A program made the position numbers and the translations under genes. Below the pieces are notes generated by a model that had not been told where the DNA came from, made no database searches, and worked only from the letters and a program-made list of their open reading frames with translations. A stretch of 18,733 nt of DNA. Source: CAYVZU01 sp964455935 (GTDB taxonomy: Bacteria > Fibrobacterota > CAYVZU01). The stretch lies in NCBI GenBank assembly GCA_964455935.1, contig CAYVZU010000078.1, forward strand, positions 1 through 18,733. Reading direction: 5' to 3'. Positions 7,665 to 14,827 of this stretch are shown here, one piece after another (the first letter of the stretch is position 1; each line of letters begins with the position of its first letter).

Positions 7665-9860
7665 ATGACATCCACGCCTGGGCTGTATCGGCCCCCGTCA
7701 AATCCGATCAAACCCCAAGAACGGCGCCGGTTACGACGGCTTGCGCTTTGGGGTGTTTTTGTCCTTTTCTTTGGTTTTGGGTTGGCCGCGGACCTGGTGC
7801 TTTACTGGATCTGGGAACTGCCTTCGATCTCGCAGCTCGAGAACATAGAACCCAACCAGGCCACACGCATCTACTCGGCCGATGACGTCCTGCTCAAAGA
7901 GTTCTTCATCGAGCGCCGGTTCGCGGTTTCACTCGACCGAATGCCCAAACACCTGATTGCGGCGGTCCTGGCGGCCGAAGACCGGGAATTTTATCAGCAC
8001 TGGGGTCTGAATGTCCGGCGCATTTTTCTCGCTTTGATCAAGGATATCACTTCCTTCGAATTGGCCCAGGGCGCCAGCACAATTACACAGCAGCTCTCGC
8101 GCAATCTCTTTCTGACCCTTGAAAAATCCGTGGCCCGCAAAATCAAGGAAGCCATTGTGGCCGTTGAAATCGAAAAGCGCTACACCAAAGAGGAAATCCT
8201 CGAATTCTACCTGAACCAGATCTACATGGGCGGCGGCACCTACGGCATGCAGGCCGCCTCGCGCCGATATTTCCGCAAGGACATTTCTAAACTCACGCTC
8301 TCCGAATGCGCTTTGCTGGCCGCCACCATTCGAACTCCGGAGCGGTACCGGCCCGACGAGGAAGCCAACCGCAACCGGGTCCGAAAGCGCCGGGACTGGG
8401 TCCTTAAATCCATGCGGGACATGGATGCCGTCTCCAAGCAGGAATACGCGCGGGCGGTCCGCGAACCAATCCGCGTCAACACGCTCTCCCGCGCTACGGC
8501 CAACTACGCACCGTACTTTTCCGAAACCGTCCGCAAATACCTGGAAAAACAATACGGAACCCAGGCCCTTTATACGGGCGGTCTGACCGTGACCACGACG
8601 TTGCGTTACCGCAGTCAATACGCGGCCGAACTGGCCATGGTCCGCAAACTGCGCGAGGTACAGGTTCCCATCAACCGCGAGTTTGTTTCGCGCTACAAAC
8701 TGGATAAGAAGCTTCGGATTCCCTCCGACACGCTCGCGCTGAAGCTGGATTCCCTGGTCGCGGCGAATCCTTCGTTTCTCGAGGGCTTGGTGCCGGATTC
8801 GGCCAAAGATCTTCGCGTCATTCAATGCGCTCTTGTGGGTCTCGATACGAAGACCGGGGCCATTCTGGCCATGGTCGGCGGCCGGGATTTTGAGGAATCC
8901 GAGTTCAACCGGGCCACGCACGGCCTGCGCCAGCCCGGATCGGCCTTCAAACCCTTCGTGTATGCGGCGGCTATTGGAAAAGGATATACCCCGGCTTCGG
9001 TCATTGTGGATCAACCGCTGTCTCTGGAAACCAACACCGGAACCTGGCGGCCCGACAATTACGACAAGGTTTTCCTGGGCCGCGTTACTCTGCGCAAGGC
9101 GCTGGAGCGATCGATCAACCTGGCCTCCATCCAGCTGATCAAGGAAATCGGTCCCGGGGCGGCCGTGTCCACAGCCCAAAAAATGGGAATTTATCACCCT
9201 CTCTCGGCGGTGCTGGCCCTGGCAGTGGGGGCTTGTGACGTAACGCCGATCGAAATCACTTCGGCCTACTCGGTCTTCGGCAACGGTGGCGTTCGAGCCA
9301 AACCTTACTACATTCAGAAGGTGGTTGATAAAGATGGAACTGTGTTAGAGGAAGCCGTACAGGAACAAAGCGACGCCCTCGATCCCCGCACGGCCTACAT
9401 CACCCTGGATATGATGCGCGGGGTCATTTTGCGTGGAACCGGTTACGGTGCACGGGTGCCCGGCGGATTTCTGCGCCCGGCGGCCGGCAAGACCGGGACG
9501 ACAAACGATTATACCGATGCATGGTTTCTGGGGTTTACCCCGCAGGTCACCTGCGGAGTATGGGTAGGCGTGGACAACAAGCGCAGCATGGGCTCGCAGC
9601 AGACCGGCGCGGGAGCTGCCGTGCCGATTTGGGCTGCCTACATGAACGAAGCCCACAAAGGCTTGCCCGAGGTGGATTTCGAGCGGCCCGAGGGGATCGA
9701 AGCGCATGCGGTCTGTGCCGAGTCCTGGCTTCTGGCCCGGCGTACCTGCCCCAAGGTTGTTTCCGAGCTTTTTGCCGAGGATTCGCAGCCGCTGGATACC
9801 TGCAACATTTCTCATTTTGAAAAGAGTAAAAAACGGGAGAAACAGCAGTTGTTGTTTTAG
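7665..9860 (+). CDS. Bifunctional penicillin-binding protein 1A
   Basis: A class A penicillin-binding protein of 731 residues that polymerises glycan strands and cross-links the stem peptides of peptidoglycan. After a basic cytoplasmic tail there is one membrane segment (about residues 24-50). The glycosyltransferase (GT51) domain follows, with catalytic Glu105 in AAEDREFYQHWG, then GASTITQQLSRNLFL and KRYTKEEILEFYLN. The transpeptidase domain has SAFK (Ser426), SIN (483-485) and KTGT (609-612), so all catalytic motifs are present. The C-terminus is a short basic tail without an extra domain. The ATG at 7665 is preferred over a TTG at 7647; a GGGGTGA lies in between but at poor spacing for either. 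The gene is the first in a plus-strand run leading to gyrB. Confidence 0.95.
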   Translation: MTSTPGLYRPPSNPIKPQERRRLRRLALWGVFVLFFGFGLAADLVLYWIWELPSISQLENIEPNQATRIYSADDVLLKEFFIERRFAVSLDRMPKHLIAAVLAAEDREFYQHWGLNVRRIFLALIKDITSFELAQGASTITQQLSRNLFLTLEKSVARKIKEAIVAVEIEKRYTKEEILEFYLNQIYMGGGTYGMQAASRRYFRKDISKLTLSECALLAATIRTPERYRPDEEANRNRVRKRRDWVLKSMRDMDAVSKQEYARAVREPIRVNTLSRATANYAPYFSETVRKYLEKQYGTQALYTGGLTVTTTLRYRSQYAAELAMVRKLREVQVPINREFVSRYKLDKKLRIPSDTLALKLDSLVAANPSFLEGLVPDSAKDLRVIQCALVGLDTKTGAILAMVGGRDFEESEFNRATHGLRQPGSAFKPFVYAAAIGKGYTPASVIVDQPLSLETNTGTWRPDNYDKVFLGRVTLRKALERSINLASIQLIKEIGPGAAVSTAQKMGIYHPLSAVLALAVGACDVTPIEITSAYSVFGNGGVRAKPYYIQKVVDKDGTVLEEAVQEQSDALDPRTAYITLDMMRGVILRGTGYGARVPGGFLRPAAGKTGTTNDYTDAWFLGFTPQVTCGVWVGVDNKRSMGSQQTGAGAAVPIWAAYMNEAHKGLPEVDFERPEGIEAHAVCAESWLLARRTCPKVVSELFAEDSQPLDTCNISHFEKSKKREKQQLLF

Positions 9861-9861
9861 T

Positions 9862-10034
9862 GTAACTGCTCAGGTCCCCATGAAACCACAGAGTGCACAG
9901 AGGTTAGGAAAGGAGAGCACAGAGAAGAGAAACTTTTTCCGCGCAGGATTGCGCCGGGAAAACTTTCTCTCTGTGTTTTCCCCTCCGGACTCTGTGGCCT
10001 CTGTGGTTTCATTATTGGGGACGTGAGTAGTTAC
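9862..10034. repeat. 173-bp imperfect palindromic repeat element
   Basis: The two ends are inverted copies: GTAACTGCTCAGGTCCCC at 9862-9879 matches the complement of 10017-10034 at 16 of 18 positions. Inside, ATGAAACCACAGAG plus CACAGAG on the left is mirrored on the right. The match continues with gaps to a GCGC/GCGC stem (9941-9944 and 9951-9954) around a 6-base loop. The whole gap between PBP1A and the dciA-like gene is made almost only of this element, starting one base after the PBP1A stop. It encodes no transposase and looks like a non-autonomous element or a structured intergenic repeat. Similar 'CCACAGAG..CACAGAG' runs are familiar from many environmental genomes, but I cannot name the family. 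Confidence 0.85.
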
Positions 10035-10071
10035 GTTTTAGTAATCCTTTTTCCTTTCATCGAAATGCCCA

Positions 10072-10398
10072 ATGCCGCGAAATAAGAGCACACCCCAGAA
10101 GATCGAGAACCTTGTCTGGGCCGTGCTGCGCAAGAAGGGCTATGAAAAGGCCGTGCGGGAGCACATCGCGGTCCAATCCTGGGCCGAGATCGTGGGGCCT
10201 CGCATTGCCTCCGAGGCCTCGGCCGTGGCCGTGGAAAACGGGGTCGTCTATGCGCACGTGGCCAGCGCGGCCTGGCGAAATGAGTTGACTTTTCTAAAAC
10301 CCGACCTTCTGGAAAAAATCAATCTTTTCATAGGAAAACCGGTGATCCAAGATATTATTTTTACTTGTCGATCAAACCACGAAAAAGGCGCGAAATGA
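10072..10398 (+). CDS. DciA-like DUF721 protein
   Basis: A 108-residue protein with the DUF721/DciA core: VRE-(h)-AVQSWAEIVGPRIA followed by VENGVVYAHVASAAWRNEL. In this family DciA loads or assists the replicative helicase DnaB in bacteria that lack DnaC or DnaI. The tail after about residue 85 is short, so only the core domain is present. The start at 10072 has no clear Shine-Dalgarno sequence; a nearby ATG at 10065 runs into a stop after six codons and is ruled out. Its stop overlaps the gyrB start as ATGA, so the two are probably translationally coupled. A DUF721 gene beside gyrB or recF is a common arrangement and supports the call. The symbol is left empty because DUF721 members are diverse. 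Confidence 0.82.
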   Translation: MPRNKSTPQKIENLVWAVLRKKGYEKAVREHIAVQSWAEIVGPRIASEASAVAVENGVVYAHVASAAWRNELTFLKPDLLEKINLFIGKPVIQDIIFTCRSNHEKGAK

Positions 10399-12308
10399 CC
10401 TCACCGGAAAACCAATATAGCTCCTCCAGTATTCGCGTTCTAAAAGGCCTGGATGCGGTCCGCAAACGGCCGGCCATGTACATTGGCTCCACCGACGGCC
10501 GCGGCCTTCACCACCTGGTTTTCGAGGTTGTCGACAACTCGATCGACGAGGCCCTGGCCGGCTACTGCACCGCCATTGATGTTACGATCACGAAGGAAAA
10601 CTGCGTGTCGGTGCTCGACAATGGCCGCGGCATTCCCACCGAGCTGCACCCCACCGAGAAACGCTCGGCCTTGGAGTTGGTCATGACCACGCTCCATGCC
10701 GGCGGAAAGTTCGACCACGAGAATTACCAGGTCTCGGGCGGACTCCATGGTGTGGGCGTCTCCTGCGTAAACGCTTTATCCGAGTACCTCGAGGTGGAGA
10801 TTTATCGCGAAGGCAAGGTCAGCTACCAAAAATATCACCGTGGGATCCCTGTCGAGGATGTAAAGGTAATCGGCCAGACCGACAAGCTCGGCACCAAGGT
10901 GACTTTTAAGCCGGATGCCACCGTCTTCTCTGAAACGGTTTTCAGCTTCGACCTGCTTAGTCAACGCCTTCGCGAACTCGCTTTCCTCAACAAGGGCCTT
11001 AAGATCAGCATCCAGGACGAACGTGCCGAGGGAAAGAGACACGACTTCTGCTATCCCGGCGGAATCGTTTCTTTTGTGAAATACCTCAACGAGAACAAAA
11101 AGCCCCTCCACGCCGAACCCATTTATCTGGCGCGCGAGGATCACAATACCCGTATCGAGATCGCGATCCAGTATAACGAATCCTACACCGAGAATCTGTT
11201 CAGCTTCGCCAATAACATCAACACCGTGGACGGCGGGACGCATTTGGTGGGATTCAAGACGGCGCTGACACGCACCATCAACAGTTATGCCGAAAAGAAC
11301 AATCTCCTCAAGGGCAAAAAAGAGATCGATCTCAGCGGTGACGATGTTCGCGAAGGTCTTTCGGCCGTGATCTCCGTTAAGCTGGGCGATCCGCAGTTCG
11401 AGGGTCAGACCAAGCACAGGCTGGGAAACTCCGAAATCCGCGGCATTGTCGAAGGCGCGGTCAACGACACCCTAGGAACGTTCTTCGAGGAAAACCCGTC
11501 GGTGGCGCGCAAGATCGTGGAGAAATGCGTCAACTCGGCCATTGCCCGTGAAGCCGCTCGCAACGCCCGCCAAATGGCCCGGCGCAAAGCCATTCTGGGA
11601 GGCGGCTGCCTTCCCGGCAAGCTGGCCGACTGTTCGATTCGCGATCCCGCTCTTTGCGAGCTCTACCTTGTCGAGGGCGATTCGGCCGGCGGCTCGGCCA
11701 AAATGGGCCGCGACCGGACGTTTCAGGCGATTCTTCCGCTCAAGGGAAAGATCCTGAACGTGGAGAAAGCGCGCATCGATAAGATCATGGCCAACGAGGA
11801 AATTCAGATGATGGTTCAGGCTCTGGGCACAGGGCTTGGCGAGGATTTTGATATCGCCAAATTGCGCTATCACAAAATCATTCTCATGACGGATGCCGAT
11901 GTGGATGGCAGCCACATTCGTACCCTGTTGCTGACCTTTTTCTATCGCTTCGCGCCCCTGCTGATCTCCAACAGCCACATCTACATCGCCCAACCCCCAT
12001 TATACCGGGTTGCCGCGGGTAAAACCGAGCGCTATGCTTTCGACGATACCGAGAAGGACGAGATCATCAAAAGCATGGGCGACCGCAAGAACATCAGTGT
12101 GCAGCGGTACAAAGGCCTTGGTGAAATGAACCCCGAACAGTTGGCCGGAACCACAATGCAGGTCGAGACGCGGACCGTGCGGCTGGTCACTCTCGAGGAC
12201 GCCGTCGAAGCCGATACGATCTTTACCGTGCTCATGGGCGACGAAGTCGAACCCCGGCGCAAGTTCATCGAGGACAACGCCAAGTTCGTCCGCAATCTCG
12301 ACATATAA
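10395..12308 (+). CDS. gyrB: DNA gyrase subunit B
   Basis: The ATPase and TOPRIM subunit of DNA gyrase, 637 residues, the usual size for GyrB without the extra C-terminal insert of enterobacteria. The GHKL ATP site shows EVVDNSIDEAL (Glu44, Asn48), DNGRGIP (75-81) and the lid YQVSGGLHGVGVSCVNALS. The TOPRIM domain has LVEGDSAGGSA, ILPLKGKILNVEKA and TDADVDGSHIRTLLL. The end carries QRYKGLGEMNPEQL. The GHGVG-type lid and the TOPRIM spacing favour GyrB over ParE. The ATG at 10395 overlaps the previous stop (ATGA); AAGGCG lies upstream. A TTG at 10365 is in frame but less likely. No terminator is evident right after the stop. Confidence 0.96.
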   Translation: MTSPENQYSSSSIRVLKGLDAVRKRPAMYIGSTDGRGLHHLVFEVVDNSIDEALAGYCTAIDVTITKENCVSVLDNGRGIPTELHPTEKRSALELVMTTLHAGGKFDHENYQVSGGLHGVGVSCVNALSEYLEVEIYREGKVSYQKYHRGIPVEDVKVIGQTDKLGTKVTFKPDATVFSETVFSFDLLSQRLRELAFLNKGLKISIQDERAEGKRHDFCYPGGIVSFVKYLNENKKPLHAEPIYLAREDHNTRIEIAIQYNESYTENLFSFANNINTVDGGTHLVGFKTALTRTINSYAEKNNLLKGKKEIDLSGDDVREGLSAVISVKLGDPQFEGQTKHRLGNSEIRGIVEGAVNDTLGTFFEENPSVARKIVEKCVNSAIAREAARNARQMARRKAILGGGCLPGKLADCSIRDPALCELYLVEGDSAGGSAKMGRDRTFQAILPLKGKILNVEKARIDKIMANEEIQMMVQALGTGLGEDFDIAKLRYHKIILMTDADVDGSHIRTLLLTFFYRFAPLLISNSHIYIAQPPLYRVAAGKTERYAFDDTEKDEIIKSMGDRKNISVQRYKGLGEMNPEQLAGTTMQVETRTVRLVTLEDAVEADTIFTVLMGDEVEPRRKFIEDNAKFVRNLDI

Positions 12309-12401
12309 GCGGTTCCCGGTTGTCAGTTCTCAGTTCTTAGTCTGCGGTAAGCTTCTGGGAAATTCTGTTCTCGAAAAACGTGACTATTCAGCCATTTGTT
12401 T

Positions 12402-12479
12402 GTCATTTCGACGAGTCTTCGAGGAGAAATCCTTCATGGTGTCTGTACGATTTCTCGTCGCGGACTCCTCGAAAATGAT
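12402..12479. repeat. Palindromic intergenic repeat, GTCATTTCGAC type
   Basis: The left arm (12402-12431) begins GTCATTTCGACGAG and ends GAGGAGAAATC. The right arm (12449-12479) is its inverse with about 25 of 31 positions matching, around a 17-base spacer. No coding potential. It is unrelated in sequence to the palindrome at 9862-10034. Repeats with GTCATTTCGAC and GAGGAGAAATC words are familiar as dispersed REP-like sequences in several phyla, but the family cannot be named from here. Confidence 0.72.
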
Positions 12480-12605
12480 GCCGATTTCCGTTTTGCATGC
12501 ATGAGATTGACTCGTACCGAAAGACCTGTTCTCTCTTTGCAAGCCCGCCTCGTAAATTATTTAGGGCGCCCCGGCACCTGAATTTTTCCTTTGCCCGCTT
12601 TGTGC

Positions 12606-12635
12606 TTGCGGTTTTGATCCCTCCGAATTTACTAT
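12606..12635 (+). promoter_or_regulatory. Candidate sigma-70 promoter for lipoprotein gene
   Basis: TTGCGG (12606-12611) and TACTAT (12630-12635) are separated by 18 bases, a workable -35/-10 pair. It lies about 90 bases upstream of a gene with a strong ribosome binding site. No other pair as good is seen in the gap. Confidence 0.35.
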
Positions 12636-12724
12636 AGTAAGTGAGGTCTTGGGTTCGTGGCTCTATCGCAGGATCGAGCACTCACGACCCGCAATTGGCG
12701 ACGCACGACACTTGGGGAGGAATT

Positions 12725-14035
12725 ATGCCAAGAAAAGCGCACTTGCCTGCAATCTGCACTCCTGTTCTGGTGGTTTCCTTATTCGCGCTCTTCTGTTCGC
12801 AACCGGTGCCCCCTGTTGGGCCCAACCAGAACGGAATTTCACGCGACACGCTGGATCCGGCTTTGGCATTCATTCAGCTGCCCGCCTGCATTGCTTCGGA
12901 GGCGCCCGTTCCCTCGAAACTCGACTCGGCCGCGGTGGGTCTGTATGCGAACGCACGGATGAATCTGGCCTATATAAGCGATCTGGTGAACGAGACCATC
13001 GTCGCTTTCGTCGATAATTATTACAACCGCATTCCGCATGACACGATCGTTATATCTGATAATAACCGCTACCGCATCCGGCTGTGGCTTGATTCCGTTG
13101 CGGCCCCGCACACCCGGATGAGGGCGTGGATGGACCAGACCGTGGGGATGGAGCTCACCTTCAGCCGGACTGCCGCGGATGCCTACAATGGATCGCTGGT
13201 TCTGGTTCCTCATGTTTTCGATGCCAACAGCCAACCCGGGCCCACCGTCCGCCTTGATTTTATGACGATGTCCAATTCAAAACAGATGAGCCTTTGGGCA
13301 ACAGATGCCAATGCGGCGAACGAAAGCGATGCTGTTTCTCCGCGCCATGTCTTCTTCACGGCCACCGAGATTTCCGGCGTTGTTTCGTACCGGATGGCCA
13401 CCTACCACCAGGTGGCGAACGAATTCACCGGCGCCGCGGCATGGTGTTCCGTGGTTCGGGGCAAAGCCGACCGGAGCACAAATACCGCATCCCTGGAACT
13501 GGCGCTGCCGCCTGCGAGTCTTGCTGATTCCACCGCGGTCTTTTCCGGCCATGGCGCTGAAGCGGTTATGTCCAAATGGGTTACGGCTCATTTTGACAGC
13601 ATGGTGCAGACCGATACGGTTTTGGCGGGCATGATCTATGCCTGTACAAAGTACGGCAAAGCACTTCCGCTGAACGGGGCAGTTGTGTCGCGGTCGGCAA
13701 CGTCCGACACCGTTCATTATTTGTGCTATGAGGAACTCGATCCTTACATACACCTGGCCCTGTCCATCAAAGATTCGCTGGTCGATGCAATGGTTTTCGA
13801 ATTCCTGAGCCTGAACCGCGGTATAGCCGCGTGGCGGGCATGGGACGACAATGTCCAGACCGCAAAACCGCCGGTTTATATGAATACGACCCAATTTCTG
13901 GGGTGCGGCTCCTCCTCGGTCCCGTCTGGAATCCCGGCTGGGTTAGGCGATCTGAGCGCTTTGACGGCATCCAAGCCAGCCGGACTGGCAACTCTCACGA
14001 TCAGCTTTGAAAGCACCGCGCCGCCGGATTTCTAA
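12725..14035 (+). CDS. Unrecognised predicted lipoprotein, 436 aa
   Basis: I do not recognise this protein. The start is well supported: GGGGAGG (12714-12720) sits four bases before the ATG. The first 24 residues look like a lipoprotein signal, with lysine and arginine at the start, a hydrophobic stretch and Cys24 after LFALF. The mature part is mostly soluble-looking, rich in Ser, Thr, Asp and Ala. It contains several beta-type segments such as HDTIVISDNNRYRIRLWLD and VSYRMATYHQVAN, and scattered cysteines. No repeated domain or catalytic motif was found. It probably stays on the membrane surface or is exported. It is convergent with the OmpA-like gene, with a hairpin between. Calling it a gene is safe; any function would be a guess. 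Confidence 0.8.
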   Translation: MPRKAHLPAICTPVLVVSLFALFCSQPVPPVGPNQNGISRDTLDPALAFIQLPACIASEAPVPSKLDSAAVGLYANARMNLAYISDLVNETIVAFVDNYYNRIPHDTIVISDNNRYRIRLWLDSVAAPHTRMRAWMDQTVGMELTFSRTAADAYNGSLVLVPHVFDANSQPGPTVRLDFMTMSNSKQMSLWATDANAANESDAVSPRHVFFTATEISGVVSYRMATYHQVANEFTGAAAWCSVVRGKADRSTNTASLELALPPASLADSTAVFSGHGAEAVMSKWVTAHFDSMVQTDTVLAGMIYACTKYGKALPLNGAVVSRSATSDTVHYLCYEELDPYIHLALSIKDSLVDAMVFEFLSLNRGIAAWRAWDDNVQTAKPPVYMNTTQFLGCGSSSVPSGIPAGLGDLSALTASKPAGLATLTISFESTAPPDF

Positions 14036-14061
14036 GCCGCGCGGCCGGCAATGGCGGAAGA

Positions 14062-14083
14062 GCGCCCCGAGTATGCGGGGCGC
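14062..14083. terminator. Perfect GC-rich hairpin between convergent genes
   Basis: GCGCCCCG and CGGGGCGC form a perfect 8-bp stem around AGTATG. It lies in the 68-base gap between two convergent genes and could stop transcription from both sides. Neither side has a good T-run, so intrinsic termination is only a possibility. Confidence 0.45.
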
Positions 14084-14103
14084 ACCATTCCGTTTACCCG
14101 TGT

Positions 14104-14781
14104 CTATTGCGGAACAATCTGGCCGGTCATGGCCCTTTGTTTGAGTTGTTCGTTCGCGTAAACCGCGATTTCAATCCGACGGTTCTGCACCTGACCTTGC
14201 TGGGTTGCGTTGCTGGCGATGGGCTGTGTGGCTCCATATCCTTCGGCCGAAATCCGGGTTCCCTGGATGTTTTGACCACGCAGGAAATTTGCAACCGCAT
14301 TGGCCTGCTCTGTGGTGAGCTGGTCGGCCTGGGCAGGATTCGTCAGCGAATCCGTGAATGCAGAGACATGGATGTTTGTGCCGGCATCTTTTCCCAGCGT
14401 AGCGGCCAATTGGGATAATTCCTGTTTGCCCGCATCCGACAATTTGGCTGTATTGCCTACGAAAAGCCGGTGGGTCAATTCGGTCACAACATAGCCTTCG
14501 CCCAACCGCTGCACATTGGCATTGGGAATCGATGCCCTGACCTCAGCGACCTCGCGATCCATGTAATGACCGATGGCTCCGCCGGCGACTCCTCCGATTG
14601 CCGCGCCCAAAATCACTCCGGCCGTTGTGTTGCCGTAGGCATGCCCGATTACGCCGCCCAGAACAGCTCCGGCTGCCGCGCCGCCGGCAGCACCCTTCTG
14701 CGTGCGGGTGTAATTGCCGTTGCAGCCGGCGAGCACAACAATACCAATCAATGCGATTGCTCCGACCCTTCGTATGTTCAT
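14104..14781 (-). CDS. OmpA-family lipoprotein with glycine zipper
   Basis: A protein of 225 residues with a clear lipoprotein signal (VVLAGC, Cys20). Next comes a glycine-zipper stretch of two hydrophobic Gly/Ala-rich segments (AAGGAAAGAVLGGVIGHAYG and the following one), then an OmpA-like peptidoglycan-binding domain. That domain shows VSAFTDSLTN, ISAEGYGATQPIASN and QNRRIEI, which carry the Asp and Arg that bind diaminopimelate in the family. The role would be anchoring the outer membrane to the wall, like YiaD-type proteins. The start is set by AAAGGAG seven bases before the ATG at 14781; the frame stays open to 14859 but that part lies in the divergent gene's leader. The C-terminal tail after NRRIEI is about 20 residues. 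Confidence 0.88.
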   Translation of the reverse strand: MNIRRVGAIALIGIVVLAGCNGNYTRTQKGAAGGAAAGAVLGGVIGHAYGNTTAGVILGAAIGGVAGGAIGHYMDREVAEVRASIPNANVQRLGEGYVVTELTHRLFVGNTAKLSDAGKQELSQLAATLGKDAGTNIHVSAFTDSLTNPAQADQLTTEQANAVANFLRGQNIQGTRISAEGYGATQPIASNATQQGQVQNRRIEIAVYANEQLKQRAMTGQIVPQ

Positions 14782-14793
14782 CCGACGCTCCTT

Positions 14794-14815
14794 TCCTAAT
14801 ATGGTCCGATTAGGA
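14794..14815. promoter_or_regulatory. Inverted repeat covering both ribosome binding sites
   Basis: TCCTAAT (14794-14800) and ATTAGGA (14809-14815) are perfect 7-base inverted arms around ATGGTCCG. They lie in the 42-base gap between two divergent starts. Each arm overlaps the start of the Shine-Dalgarno region of one of the genes. It could be an operator or a transcript hairpin that hides the ribosome binding sites, or chance. Confidence 0.35.
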
Positions 14816-14816
14816 G
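14812..14816 (+). promoter_or_regulatory. Ribosome binding site that marks the ancestral start
   Basis: AGGAG is seven bases before the ATG at 14824 and eleven before the ATG at 14828. The better-spaced ATG at 14824 now leads to a stop after 19 codons. The second is in frame with the uronate-isomerase-like gene. This site is why the original start is placed at 14824. Confidence 0.6.
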
Positions 14817-14827
14817 AAGAGCAATGG

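Larger units (their letters stand above)
12309..12724. other. Gap after gyrB with repeat and promoter-like signal
   Basis: No gene is supported in this 416-base gap. It starts with loose direct repeats (TCAGTTCTCAGTTCTTAG), then holds an inverted repeat at 12402-12479 and a promoter-like pair at 12606-12635. It ends with a CTCACGACCCGCAA stretch that also occurs in the bioB-bioF spacer. No clear rho-independent terminator for gyrB is seen. Confidence 0.6.

Noticed and set aside
7929..9197. Long minus-strand open frame of 422 codons
   Set aside because: It lies entirely within the PBP1A gene, whose catalytic motifs are all present, and it shows no family features.
9706..10026. Plus-strand frame of 106 codons
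   Set aside because: It is the end of PBP1A in another frame plus the palindromic repeat; the repeat explains its sequence.
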